NCBI RefSeq assembly: GCF_007829815.1
Contig: NZ_VIWT01000001.1
Location: forward strand, 4,679,001 to 4,743,000
From: Kitasatospora viridis
GTDB taxonomy: Bacteria; Actinomycetota; Actinomycetes; Streptomycetales; Streptomycetaceae
DNA length: 64,000 nucleotides
Direction of reading: 5' to 3'
Part shown: piece by piece, positions 49,015 to 57,149 of the stretch
How positions within the stretch are numbered: position 1 is the stretch's first letter
Layout of the letters: the number at the start of each line of letters is the position of its first letter
Position numbers and translations under genes: made by a program
The notes under the pieces: generated by a model
The model's database searches: none
Seen by the model: the letters and a program-made list of their open reading frames with translations, nothing else
What the model was told of the DNA's origin: nothing

Positions 49015-49449
49015 ATGGCGGAACACACCAGGTCGAGCATCGTCATCGCGGCGACCCCGGCCGAGGTGATGGCGGTGATCGCCGACTTCGAGGCGTACCC
49101 CGCCTGGACGGGTGAGGTCAAGGAGATCGAGGTGCTCGGCCGCACCGCCGAGGGCCGCGCCGGCGAGGTCCGGCTGCTGCTGGACGCCGGCGCGATCCGC
49201 GACGAGCACGTGCTGGCCTACACCTGGGACGGCGACCGCGAGGTCTCCTGGACCCTGGTGAAGAGTCAGATGCTCCGCTCGCTGGACGGCTCCTACGCGC
49301 TGGCCCCGACCGCCGGCGGCACCGAGGTGACCTACCAGCTGGCCGTCGACGTGAAGATCCCGATGCTCGGCATGATCAAGCGCAAGGCCGAGAAGGTCAT
49401 CATCGACCGCGCGCTGGCCGGTCTGAAGAAGCGGGTCGAGACGCCCTGA
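49015..49449 (+). CDS. SRPBCC (START-like) domain protein
   Basis: A 144-residue protein with the hydrophobic-cavity START/polyketide-cyclase fold: SSIVIAATPAEVMAVIADFEAYPAWTGEVKEIEVL at the N-terminus and the long C-terminal helix (MLGMIKRKAEKVIIDRALAGLKKRVE). It probably binds a lipid or hydrophobic metabolite. The orthologue Rv2185c lies at the same place in mycobacteria, beside fadD15. Its stop overlaps the start of the ArsA-like gene (TGATG), so the two are coupled. The ligand is unknown. Confidence 0.88.
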   Translation: MAEHTRSSIVIAATPAEVMAVIADFEAYPAWTGEVKEIEVLGRTAEGRAGEVRLLLDAGAIRDEHVLAYTWDGDREVSWTLVKSQMLRSLDGSYALAPTAGGTEVTYQLAVDVKIPMLGMIKRKAEKVIIDRALAGLKKRVETP

Positions 49450-50627
49450 TGACCAGGCTGGTGCTGGTCACCGGGGACGGACCGGCGATCCCCGCGGTGG
49501 CCGCCGCGAGCGCGGCGCACAGCGCGGCGCAGGGTGCGCGCACCCTGCTGCTGGCCGCCGACGACCCGCACCGGCTGCTGGACGAGCAGGTCGGCGTCCG
49601 GCTCACCGACGCCGCCGCCCCGGTCCGCGACGGGCTCTGGGCGCTGCGGCTGGACGAGCAGCAGGCCTTCCGGCACGCCGTGGCCGCGCTCGACGGCAAG
49701 CTGCGCACCGGTTACGACCTGCTGGGCGTCGAGCCGCTGGACCCGGAGGAGCTCACCGCGCTGCCCGGCACCCGCCAACTCGCCCTGCTGCGCGCGCTGC
49801 GCCGCCCCGCCGACGCCTACGACCTGATCGTGGTCGCCGCCCCCGGGCCCGCCGAGCTGACCGCGGCCCTGGCGCTGCCCGAGCAGCTGGACCGCTACCT
49901 GGCCCGGCTGCTGCCCGAGCAGCGGCAGGCCGCCCGGGCGCTGCGCCCGCTGCTGGCGGCGGTGGCCGGGGTGCCGATGCCGGCCGACTGGATCTACTCG
50001 GCGCGGGCCTGGGCGGCGGCGGAGCTGGCCGCCACCCGGCAGGTGATCGAGTCGCCGCGGACCTCGGTGCGGCTCGCGCTGAGCGCCCCGGCCGGCTCGG
50101 TGCCGGCGTTGCGCCGGGCGGCGGCCGGGCTGGCGCTGTTCGGGCACCGGCTGGACGCGGTCGCGGTGCACCGCGCGCTGCCCGCCGCCGCGGTGGACTC
50201 CGCCGACCCCTGGCTGGCCGCCCGGGCGGCGGCCGAGCGGGCCGAGCTGGCGGGGATCGCGCTGGGCGTACCGGTGCTGACGGCGGACCAGACGGCCGAG
50301 GGGCCGGACGCGGTGGCCGCCCAGCTGTTCGGAGCGGAGCCGGCGCCCGAGCCGGCCGCCCGCTGGCCGTGGACCGCCGAGGACCGGCTGGCCGAGGACG
50401 GGGTGCTGCTCTGGCGGCTGGCCGCGCCCGGCGCCGACCGGGCCGACCTGGAGCTGGTGCGGCGCGGCGACGAGCTGGTGGTGGCGCTCGGCCCGTACCG
50501 GCGGATCCTGCCGCTGCCCGGCGCGCTGCGCCGCTGCACGGTGGCCGGGGCGGCGCTGCGTGACGGCGAGTTGACGCTGCGTTTCACGCCGGACCCGGCA
50601 CTCTGGCCGGAGCGGGCGCAGCGGTAG
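49449..50627 (+). CDS. ArsA/GET3-like protein lacking the P-loop
   Basis: A 392-residue protein with the overall arrangement of the ArsA ATPase family: an N-terminal strand followed by the region that should hold the GKGGVGKTT loop, then strand TLLLAADDPHRLLDEQVG (ArsA DTDPAHS-like), an alpha-helical body, and a C-terminal small beta domain (GDELVVALGPYRRILPLPGALR) typical of the bacterial ArsA-like group. In this protein the P-loop reads TGDGPAIPAVAAA, with neither Lys nor Thr/Ser, so ATP binding in the normal way is unlikely. It is coupled to the SRPBCC gene. Its role is unknown (Rv2184c context). Confidence 0.8.
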   Translation: MTRLVLVTGDGPAIPAVAAASAAHSAAQGARTLLLAADDPHRLLDEQVGVRLTDAAAPVRDGLWALRLDEQQAFRHAVAALDGKLRTGYDLLGVEPLDPEELTALPGTRQLALLRALRRPADAYDLIVVAAPGPAELTAALALPEQLDRYLARLLPEQRQAARALRPLLAAVAGVPMPADWIYSARAWAAAELAATRQVIESPRTSVRLALSAPAGSVPALRRAAAGLALFGHRLDAVAVHRALPAAAVDSADPWLAARAAAERAELAGIALGVPVLTADQTAEGPDAVAAQLFGAEPAPEPAARWPWTAEDRLAEDGVLLWRLAAPGADRADLELVRRGDELVVALGPYRRILPLPGALRRCTVAGAALRDGELTLRFTPDPALWPERAQR

Positions 50628-50698
50628 CCCGGCACCGCGGACCGGCCCCCGGCAGCCGGTAGCGTCGAACCCGAGCCACCGTTCGAGGGAGACGCGTC

Positions 50699-51022
50699 AT
50701 GAACGATTCAAGCCCTGTCGACAACCCGTTGGTCGACGAAGTGCGCAAGCTGATCGCCGGCGTGGGGGAGCAGGCCCAGCAGGCGTTCGGCCGGTTCCGG
50801 GCCGAGAACCCCGAGGTCTACCGCCATCTCAGCGCCGCCGGCAGCGAGTTGCTGGCCGCCTACCGGGCCGCCGTGGCCGGCCACGAACGCCGCTGGTCGG
50901 CACCCGAACCGGCGGACGCCGAGCACATCCACCTGGACGAGGAGCCGCCGGGCGCGCCCGCGGCCGAGCCCCGGGAGCCGAACGCCGAGCCGCCCGCCGA
51001 GCCCGGGGTCCGAGACGTCTAG
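50699..51022 (+). CDS. DUF5304 small protein
   Basis: A 107-residue protein starting MNDSSPVDNPLVDEVRKLIAGVGEQAQQAFG, with an amphipathic helical first half and a Pro/Glu/Ala-rich disordered tail. It matches the streptomycete DUF5304 family as I recall it; no function is known. A GAGGGAG ribosome binding site precedes the ATG. It lies between the ArsA-like gene and glucokinase. Possible part of the preceding transcript. Confidence 0.68.
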   Translation: MNDSSPVDNPLVDEVRKLIAGVGEQAQQAFGRFRAENPEVYRHLSAAGSELLAAYRAAVAGHERRWSAPEPADAEHIHLDEEPPGAPAAEPREPNAEPPAEPGVRDV

Positions 51023-51202
51023 ACCAGATGACCGAACGGGTACTGGTCGTCACCGAACGGGTTCAATCGTACGACTTTTGAAGCCTCGCGGCGGGGTTAC
51101 CTGAACCTTGTCTTCGGATAATGTATGGCCAAGTGTGTACGGGAGCACGGCCGGGCGGTAGCGTTCCGCCCCATCGGGCATGAGCGAATGACTGAGGGAC
51201 AC

Positions 51203-52147
51203 ATGGCTCTGACCATCGGCGTCGACGTCGGCGGCACCAAGATCGCGGCCGGCGTGGTCGACGAGAACGGCGAGATCCTGGCCCGCACCCGGGTGCCCAC
51301 GCCGGCCGACCCGCAGTGGGCGGTCGACGCGATCGCCCAGGCCGTTCGCGAACTCAAGGAGCAGTACCCGGCGGTCGAGGCGGTCGGTGTCGGCGCCCCC
51401 GGCTTCGTCGACCGCGAGCGCTCCACGGTGATCTTCGCCCCGAACATCGACTGGGAGAACGAGCCGCTGCGCAGCCGGATCGAGGAGCTCACCGGCCTCG
51501 ACGCGGTGGTGGAGAACGACGCCAACTGCGCGGCCTGGGCCGAGTTCCGGTTCGGCGCGGCGGCCGAGCACACCGACATGGTGCTGATCACGGTCGGCAC
51601 CGGCATCGGCGGCGGCATCGTGCTGGACGGCCGGCTGCACCGCGGCCGGTTCGGCGTGGCCGGCGAGATCGGCCACCTCAACATGGTGCCGGACGGGCTG
51701 CTCTGCGGCTGCGGCGGCCACGGCTGCTGGGAGCAGTACGCCTCCGGGCGGGCGCTGCGCCGCTACGGCCGGGAGAAGGCGGCCGCCGACCCGGTGGCCG
51801 GCAAGCGGGTACTGGAGCTGAACGACGGGGTGGCCGAGACCATCCGCGGCATCCACGTCACCGAGGCGGCCGAGGCCGGCGACCCGCTGGCGCTGGAGGT
51901 CTACCAGGAGGTCGCCGACTGGCTGGGCCGCGGCATGGCCGACCTGGCGGCGCTCTTCGACCCGGGCGTCTTCGTGCTCGGCGGCGGCGTCTCGGACTCC
52001 GGGCGGCTGCTGCTGGACCCGGTGGCCAAGGCCTTCGCGCACTACCTGACCGGCGGGGTGCACCGGCCGCGGGCCGACGTGGTGCTGGCCTCGATGGGGT
52101 CGGCGGCCGGGATCGTCGGCGCGGGCGACCTGGCGCGCACCCGCTGA
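51203..52147 (+). CDS. glkA: ROK-family glucokinase
   Basis: A 314-residue glucokinase of the ROK family. Seen: the ATP-binding IGVDVGGTKIAAGVVDE at the N-terminus, ENDANCAAWAEFRFGAA (substrate site with catalytic Asp), ITVGTGIGGGIVLDG, GEIGHLNM, and the zinc-binding CGCGGHGCWEQYASG. In S. coelicolor GlkA is also required for glucose repression; this gene lies at the matching place. The start is ATG at 51203 (MALTIGVDVGG); the frame is open further upstream. It ends with a 12-bp hairpin. Confidence 0.94.
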   Translation: MALTIGVDVGGTKIAAGVVDENGEILARTRVPTPADPQWAVDAIAQAVRELKEQYPAVEAVGVGAPGFVDRERSTVIFAPNIDWENEPLRSRIEELTGLDAVVENDANCAAWAEFRFGAAAEHTDMVLITVGTGIGGGIVLDGRLHRGRFGVAGEIGHLNMVPDGLLCGCGGHGCWEQYASGRALRRYGREKAAADPVAGKRVLELNDGVAETIRGIHVTEAAEAGDPLALEVYQEVADWLGRGMADLAALFDPGVFVLGGGVSDSGRLLLDPVAKAFAHYLTGGVHRPRADVVLASMGSAAGIVGAGDLARTR

Positions 52148-52166
52148 CGGTGCGTCAATGCGGCTC

Positions 52167-52193
52167 GGGGCCCGGCCGGTTCGGCCGGGCCCC
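52167..52193 (+). terminator. Hairpin after glkA
   Basis: GGGGCCCGGCCG (52167-52178), GTT loop, and complement (52182-52193), between the convergent glkA and the membrane-protein gene. Confidence 0.85.
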
Positions 52194-52212
52194 GCTCTTC
52201 TTCGACGCCCTG

Positions 52213-52755
52213 TCAGACCACCGCGCCGCCGTGCGGGTCCGGCGGGTCGCCCGGGTCGCGGTCCTTCATCCGCACCACCAGGGTGACGAAGCCGCCGAGG
52301 AAGGCGGTCAGCCCGACCCAGGCCGGCCAGCCGGCGACCTCGCGCCAGACCAGCGCGTCGAAGAGCAGCAGCGCCGGGCCGCCGAGCACGGCGATCCAGG
52401 CGAAGGTCGCGGTGGTGTCGCCGGTCGGCAGCGGGGGCGGCTCCGGCGGCACGAAGTGGCCCTCGTCCGGGTCCTCGGCCGCCGCCCAGTCGCGCGGACC
52501 GTCCACCGGGGTGCGCGGTCGGGGCTGCGGGGTGAAGCCGGCGATGTCGGAGCGGGCGCGCAGGTTCTCCGCCTCGGGCCAGTCCGGGCGGGTCAGGTCC
52601 ACCGGGTCGTCGAACTGCGCCACCAGGGCGGCGAAGATCGCGTCCTGCTCGGCCTGGTCCACCGGCTCCGGGCGGCGGTCGGCCTCCCGCTCGGGCTCGC
52701 GGGTGCGCTCCTCGTCGTCGCCCGCGGGGTTGTTCTCGTGCTCGTGCTCGTGCAC
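52213..52755 (-). CDS. Two-helix membrane protein with acidic N-terminus
   Basis: A 180-residue protein starting VHEHEHENNPAG (GTG at 52755 with GAAGGG upstream). The N-terminal 115 residues are acidic and Pro-rich and look disordered, apart from a helix (EQDAIFAALVAQFDDPVDLTRPDWPEAEN). Two transmembrane segments follow (about 118-136 and 143-163) and a short C-terminal tail with several Asp and Pro. The family is unknown to me, though similar proteins lie near glucokinase in streptomycetes. It is downstream of the esterase gene on the same strand, 26 bases away, so they may share a transcript. Confidence 0.7.
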   Translation of the reverse strand: MHEHEHENNPAGDDEERTREPEREADRRPEPVDQAEQDAIFAALVAQFDDPVDLTRPDWPEAENLRARSDIAGFTPQPRPRTPVDGPRDWAAAEDPDEGHFVPPEPPPLPTGDTTATFAWIAVLGGPALLLFDALVWREVAGWPAWVGLTAFLGGFVTLVVRMKDRDPGDPPDPHGGAVV

Positions 52756-52781
52756 TGCCGGCCCTTCGGTCCTGGTGGCCC

Positions 52782-53564
52782 TCAGCCCCGCTGGTCGGTG
52801 GCTGCGGCGGGCTGCGCGACGCCGGTCAGGCGCCGGACGAACCCGAGGGACTCCTCGAAGATCAGTTCGGCGTCCCGGTCCAGGGTCGCCACGTGGAAGC
52901 TCTGCTCGCACAGTCGCTCCGTCACATCGACCGAGGATATCCGGGCGAGGACCAGAGCGGAGTTCGCCGGGGAGACCACGTGGTCCTGCGGGCTGCGCAG
53001 CAGCAGCACCGGCTGACGGACCGACGGCAGCGCCCGCCGCACCTCGTGCCAGAACCGGTTCAGCGACCAGGCCGCGTCCAGCGGGATCCGGTCGTAGCCC
53101 AGCTCCCGGGCGTCGGGGTCGGCGATGTCGCCGCCGATCCCGGGCACGCTGGGCACCAGGTGGCGCAGCACCGGCAGCAGCGGCGCGGCCGGGTTGTCGG
53201 AACGCACCGAGGGGTTGACGACCACCACGCCGGCGACCTCCTCGCCGTGGTCGGCGGCCAGCTTCAGGGCCAGGCCGCCGCCCATCGACAGGCCGAAGAC
53301 GAAGACCCGCTCGCACTGCCCGAGCAGCCGGCCCAGCTCCCGGGAGACCTCCGCGTACCAGTCCTCCCAGCGGGTCACCCCGAGGTCCTGCCAGCGGGTG
53401 CCGTGGCCGGGCAGCAGCGGGAGCGAGACGGTCAGGCCGGCCGCGGCGAGGAACTCGGCCCACGGGCGCAGCCCCTGCGGGCTGCCGGTGAAGCCGTGAC
53501 ACAGGAGCACACCGGTCGGGCCACCGCGGTGGTGGTAGGGCTCGGCACCGGGCAGCAGGGGCAT
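52782..53564 (-). CDS. Alpha/beta-hydrolase, carboxylesterase/monoacylglycerol lipase type
   Basis: A 260-residue hydrolase with the HGFTGSPQ oxyanion segment, the nucleophile elbow GLSMGGGLAL, the catalytic Asp in LRSPQDHVVSP and His in QSFHVATLD. This matches the Est30/monoacylglycerol lipase group, soluble and cytoplasmic. The start is ATG at 53564 with GAGGAG ten bases upstream. It may clean up lipid intermediates from the neighbouring acyltransferase and acyl-CoA ligase; that is inference. Complete in length. Confidence 0.88.
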   Translation of the reverse strand: MPLLPGAEPYHHRGGPTGVLLCHGFTGSPQGLRPWAEFLAAAGLTVSLPLLPGHGTRWQDLGVTRWEDWYAEVSRELGRLLGQCERVFVFGLSMGGGLALKLAADHGEEVAGVVVVNPSVRSDNPAAPLLPVLRHLVPSVPGIGGDIADPDARELGYDRIPLDAAWSLNRFWHEVRRALPSVRQPVLLLRSPQDHVVSPANSALVLARISSVDVTERLCEQSFHVATLDRDAELIFEESLGFVRRLTGVAQPAAATDQRG

Positions 53565-53716
53565 CCGGGGCTCCTCGGCGAGAGGTCGGGTAGATCCAGA
53601 TCGTCCCACGCGCACGCCCGTGCGTACAGACCCTCCCGGCGCCGCACCCCCTCGGGTGCGGTCGTGGCGCCGACGGGGCATTAGGATCGTCCGGTCTGCA
53701 ACACAGGAGGTCCGGG

Positions 53717-54544
53717 TTGTTCTACCGACTGATGAAGTTGATCGTGGCACCGCTGCTGCGGCTCTTCTTCCGGCCGTGGACGGAAGGCATGGAGAACATC
53801 CCGGACGAGGGTCCGGCGATCATCGCGAGCAACCACCTGTCGTTCTCGGACTCCTTCTTCCTCCCGGCGCTGATGAAGCGCCGGGTCACCTTCATCGCGA
53901 AGGCCGAGTACTTCAACACGCCGGGCCTCAAGGGCCGGCTGACCGCCGCCTTCTTCAAGGGCGTCGGCCAGCTGCCGGTGGACCGCTCCGGCGTGCGCGG
54001 GGCCGGCGAGGCGGCGATCCGCAGCGCGATCGCGGTGATCGACCGCGGCGAGCTGTTCGGCGTCTACCCCGAGGGCACCCGCTCGCCCGACGGCAAGCTC
54101 TACCGCGGCAAGGTCGGCGGGCTGGCCCGGGTCGCGCTGCAGACCGGCGCGCCGGTGATCCCGGTCGCCATGATCGACACCGAGAAGGTGCAGCCGCCCG
54201 GCCAGGTGATCCCCAACTTCGGCATCCGCCCGGGCATCCGGATCGGCCGGCCGATGGACTTCTCCCGCTACCAGGGCATGGAGAACGACCGCTTCATCCT
54301 GCGCTCGGTCACCGACGAGGTGATGTACGAGATCCTGCGCCTGTCCGGCCAGGAGTACGTGGACATCTACGCGACCGCGGCCAAGCGCCAGATCGCCGAA
54401 GAGAAGAAGCGGGCCGACGCGGAGCGCCGGGCCGAGCAGCGCGCCGAGCGGGCCGCCGAGAAGGAGCGGCTCGCGGCGGAGAAGGTCGCCGAGGCGGAGC
54501 GGGCTGCTCAGGCCGTCCAGGCCGCCAAGGGCGAGGACGAGTAG
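53717..54544 (+). CDS. PlsC-type lysophospholipid acyltransferase
   Basis: A 275-residue 1-acyl-sn-glycerol-3-phosphate acyltransferase-like enzyme. The HX4D motif (NHLSFSD) and the PEGTR substrate motif are present, with FIAKAEYF and PVIPVAMI between. A membrane-associated helix starts the protein. The C-terminal 55 residues are a highly charged Ala/Glu/Lys helix typical of the actinobacterial group. The start is TTG at 53717 after a perfect CAGGAGG. The orthologue Rv2182c has the same place in mycobacteria. It makes phosphatidic acid or remodels acyl chains. Confidence 0.9.
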   Translation: MFYRLMKLIVAPLLRLFFRPWTEGMENIPDEGPAIIASNHLSFSDSFFLPALMKRRVTFIAKAEYFNTPGLKGRLTAAFFKGVGQLPVDRSGVRGAGEAAIRSAIAVIDRGELFGVYPEGTRSPDGKLYRGKVGGLARVALQTGAPVIPVAMIDTEKVQPPGQVIPNFGIRPGIRIGRPMDFSRYQGMENDRFILRSVTDEVMYEILRLSGQEYVDIYATAAKRQIAEEKKRADAERRAEQRAERAAEKERLAAEKVAEAERAAQAVQAAKGEDE

Positions 54545-54591
54545 CGCGTCCTGACGGGGGGTCGTCGGGCGGGACGAGGGCGGGGGGAGCC

Positions 54592-55758
54592 ATGGCGGTG
54601 CTGCGCAGCGGCCCGGACGGGGCCGTGGCGGCCGGCGGGATGTCCGTCGAGCTGCCGATGTGGCGGGCGATCAGCATCTTCCGGGTGCTGGCGCTCGGCT
54701 ACGCGCTGGCCCGGTACGCGGACGCCTACCGGCACTACCTGCACCCGGTCTCCGGCTGGATCTACCTGGGCGCGCTGGTCATCTGGACGCTGGCCACGCT
54801 GCGCGCCTTCGGCAGCCCGACCCGGCTGCTCTGGCCGGTGCTGGTGGCCGACCTGGGCATGGCGGTCGCCGGGGTGGTGCTCAGCGGGATCGACGACACC
54901 CCGCACCGGATCGCCGCCGGGGCACTGACCCTGGACACCATCTGGGCGGCCGGCACCGTGCTCGGCTGCGCGGCCAAGGGCGGCTGGCGGCCGGCCTCGG
55001 TGGCGGCGGTGGTGATCGGCGGCGCCAACATCGCCTTCCACGGCGGGTTCACCGGCGACAACGTGCACAACACGGTGCTGCTGCTGGTCGCCGGGGTGGC
55101 GATCGGCTACGTGATGGAGCTGGCCCGGGCCAGCGAGGCGACGCTCACCCAGGCGCTCAAGCTGGAGGCGGCCGGCCGCGAGCGGGCGCGGCTCACCCGG
55201 GACATCCACGACGGGGTGCTCCAGGTGCTCGCGCTGACCCAGCGTCAGGTGCCCGGCGAGCTCGGGCGGTTGGCGGGGGAGCAGGAGCGAGCACTGCGCG
55301 CGTTGATGACGGGTGCTCTCGTTCCGGAGCAGCGCTCCGACGACGACGGCCCGGACGGCGAGCGGGACCTGCGGGAGCTGCTCGCGCCGCTCGCCGGCGA
55401 GCGGATCACCGTTTCGGCCCCCGGCACCCCGGTGCTGCTGCCCCGGGACGCCGCCGGCGAGCTGGCCGCCGCGGTCGCAGCGGCGCTGGACAACGTGCGC
55501 CGGCACGCCGGGGAGCAGGCGCGGGCCTGGATCCTGCTGGAGGACGAGCCGGCCGCGGTCACCGTCTCGGTGCGCGACGACGGGCCCGGCTTCGCCGCCG
55601 GGCGCCTCGCCGAGGCCCGGGCCGCCGGCCGGCTCGGCGTGGCCCAGTCCATCGAGGGCCGGCTGCGCGACCTCGGCGGCAGCGCGGTGTTCCACTCGGC
55701 GCCCGGGCAGGGCGTGGAGGTCGAGATGACGGTGCCCCGGGAGGGAGGAGCGCGGTGA
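54592..55758 (+). CDS. macS: Sensor histidine kinase, MacS-like
   Basis: A 388-residue HisKA_3-type sensor kinase. About six transmembrane segments fill residues 25-175. The phosphoacceptor is His in RLTRDIHDGVLQVLAL, the N box is DNVRRHAG and the G box DDGPGFAAG. The ATG at 54592 has GGGGGGAG two bases upstream. The stop overlaps the response regulator (GTGA). Position between the acyltransferase gene and the aroG/trpE region matches MacS-MacR of S. coelicolor, which affects morphology and actinorhodin; this identity is an inference. Confidence 0.82.
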   Translation: MAVLRSGPDGAVAAGGMSVELPMWRAISIFRVLALGYALARYADAYRHYLHPVSGWIYLGALVIWTLATLRAFGSPTRLLWPVLVADLGMAVAGVVLSGIDDTPHRIAAGALTLDTIWAAGTVLGCAAKGGWRPASVAAVVIGGANIAFHGGFTGDNVHNTVLLLVAGVAIGYVMELARASEATLTQALKLEAAGRERARLTRDIHDGVLQVLALTQRQVPGELGRLAGEQERALRALMTGALVPEQRSDDDGPDGERDLRELLAPLAGERITVSAPGTPVLLPRDAAGELAAAVAAALDNVRRHAGEQARAWILLEDEPAAVTVSVRDDGPGFAAGRLAEARAAGRLGVAQSIEGRLRDLGGSAVFHSAPGQGVEVEMTVPREGGAR

Positions 55759-56432
55759 GCGGGACGGACGGACTGCGGGTCATGGTGGTGGACGACCACC
55801 CGATGTGGCGCGAGGCGGTGGCCCGGGACCTGGCCGACGCCGGGTTCCAGGTGGTCGCCACCGCCGGCGACGGACCCGAGGCGGTGCGGCGGGCCCGGGC
55901 CGCGGCGCCGCAGGTGCTGGTGCTCGACCTCAACCTCCCCGGGCTGCCCGGCGCCGAGGTCTGCCGGCAGGTGGTGGCCGCCGACCCCGCCCTGCGGGTG
56001 CTGGTGCTCTCCGCCAGCGGCGAGCACGAGGACGTGCTGGCCGCCGTGAAGTCCGGGGCCACCGGGTACCTGGTGAAGTCGGCCGGGCGGGAGGAACTGC
56101 TGGAGGCGGTGCGGCGGACGGCGGCCGGCGACCCGGTCTTCACCCCCGGGCTGGCCGGCCTGGTGCTCGGGGAGTTCCGCCGGCTCGCGGCGGAGCCGGC
56201 CGGCCAGGCCGGCTCCGGCGAGCCGGGCGCGCCCCGGCTCACGGCGCGGGAGACCGAGGTGCTGCGGATGGTGGCCAAGGGCCTGTCGTACCGTCAGATC
56301 GCCGAGCGGCTGGTGCTCTCGCACCGCACGGTGCAGAACCACGTGCAGAACACCCTGGGCAAGCTGCAACTGCACAACCGGGTGGAGCTGGTGCGGTACG
56401 CGATCGAGCGCGGGCTCGACGCCGAGGGCTGA
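55755..56432 (+). CDS. macR: LuxR-type response regulator, MacR-like
   Basis: A 225-residue NarL-family regulator. The receiver (about 8-125) has the acidic pair in VVDDHPMW, phospho-Asp in LVLDLNLPG and Lys in YLVKSAG. A linker leads to the LuxR helix-turn-helix: LTARETEVLRMVAKGLSYRQIAERLVLSHRTVQNHVQNTLGKL. The start GTG at 55755 overlaps the sensor's stop. MacR regulates lipoproteins and cell-envelope genes in S. coelicolor; no copy of its recalled TGAGTAC-type box was found in this window. It abuts the convergent reductase gene with no gap. Confidence 0.84.
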   Translation: MSGTDGLRVMVVDDHPMWREAVARDLADAGFQVVATAGDGPEAVRRARAAAPQVLVLDLNLPGLPGAEVCRQVVAADPALRVLVLSASGEHEDVLAAVKSGATGYLVKSAGREELLEAVRRTAAGDPVFTPGLAGLVLGEFRRLAAEPAGQAGSGEPGAPRLTARETEVLRMVAKGLSYRQIAERLVLSHRTVQNHVQNTLGKLQLHNRVELVRYAIERGLDAEG

Positions 56433-57089
56433 TCAGGCCGCGGCCGGGAAGCTGTAGTTGAAGTCGGTGTGGCCGAGGTGGCGCATCATGCTGATCCAGA
56501 ACGGCATCAGCATCTCCAGGCCGCGGGCCGCCCCGATGCCGCCCAGGTCGGTGATCGAGTCGGCCGGCCAGCCGAAGGTGAGCAGCAGCTGGGCCGTCTC
56601 CCGCTTGGCCGACGGGTCGTCACCGGCCACGAAGACGGCGTGGTGGCCGGGCACCCGGGAGGGGGTCACCATGACCGGGGCGGCCATGGTGTTGAGGCTC
56701 TTCACCACCCGGGCGGCCGGGTAGGCGCGCTGCACCCGCTCGCCGACGCTGTCGGTGTTCACCGGGTCCAGGGTGACCTGGCCGTCGGGGGCGAAGACCA
56801 GCGGGTTGGTCACGTCGATCAGCACCTTTCCGGCCAGCGGCTCGGGGCCGACCAGGGCCAGCGCCTCCAGCGCGGCGGTGCCCGGAACGGCCAGCACCAC
56901 CAGCTCGCCGAAGGCGGCCGCCTGCGCGAAGGTGCCCCGGCTGCCGTGCGGACCGGCGGCCTCGTCCCAGCCGACCGCCGCCTGCCCGTCGACGTTCCGC
57001 GACCCGAGCATCACCTCATGACCCACCGTCAACAGCTTGCTGCCCAGCGTCTGTCCGACGGTCCCGGTCCCCAGCACTCCGATGCGCAT
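56433..57089 (-). CDS. NAD(P)-dependent, F420-type oxidoreductase
   Basis: A 218-residue Rossmann protein of the NADPH-dependent F420 reductase/ProC-like group. The start MRIGVLGTGTVGQTLGSKLL gives the dinucleotide-binding Gly motif and is followed by VMLGSRN, where Ser/Arg after strand 2 indicates NADP. LAVPGTAALEAL, LIDVTNPL and VKSLNTMAAPVM are typical. It may be a reductase that uses F420 or a metabolite; the cofactor partner cannot be told. The start is ATG at 57089, or an ATG three codons upstream. Confidence 0.82.
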   Translation of the reverse strand: MRIGVLGTGTVGQTLGSKLLTVGHEVMLGSRNVDGQAAVGWDEAAGPHGSRGTFAQAAAFGELVVLAVPGTAALEALALVGPEPLAGKVLIDVTNPLVFAPDGQVTLDPVNTDSVGERVQRAYPAARVVKSLNTMAAPVMVTPSRVPGHHAVFVAGDDPSAKRETAQLLLTFGWPADSITDLGGIGAARGLEMLMPFWISMMRHLGHTDFNYSFPAAA

Positions 57090-57111
57090 ACCCGACATTA
57101 TGCGCAGAAAG

Positions 57112-57143
57112 GCCCCCGGAACGGCCGCAGCCACCCCGGGGGC
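57112..57143 (-). terminator. Hairpin after the anthranilate synthase gene
   Basis: GCCCCCGG (57112-57119) and CCGGGGGC (57136-57143) form an 8-bp stem around 16 bases. It lies seven bases beyond the stop and ends just before the start of the reductase gene on the same strand. Confidence 0.6.
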
Positions 57144-57149
57144 GCCGGG

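Noticed and set aside
54545..54591. MacR autoregulation box upstream of macS
   Set aside because: No TGAGTAC/GTACTCA-type palindrome is present in this short gap or elsewhere at recognisable quality.
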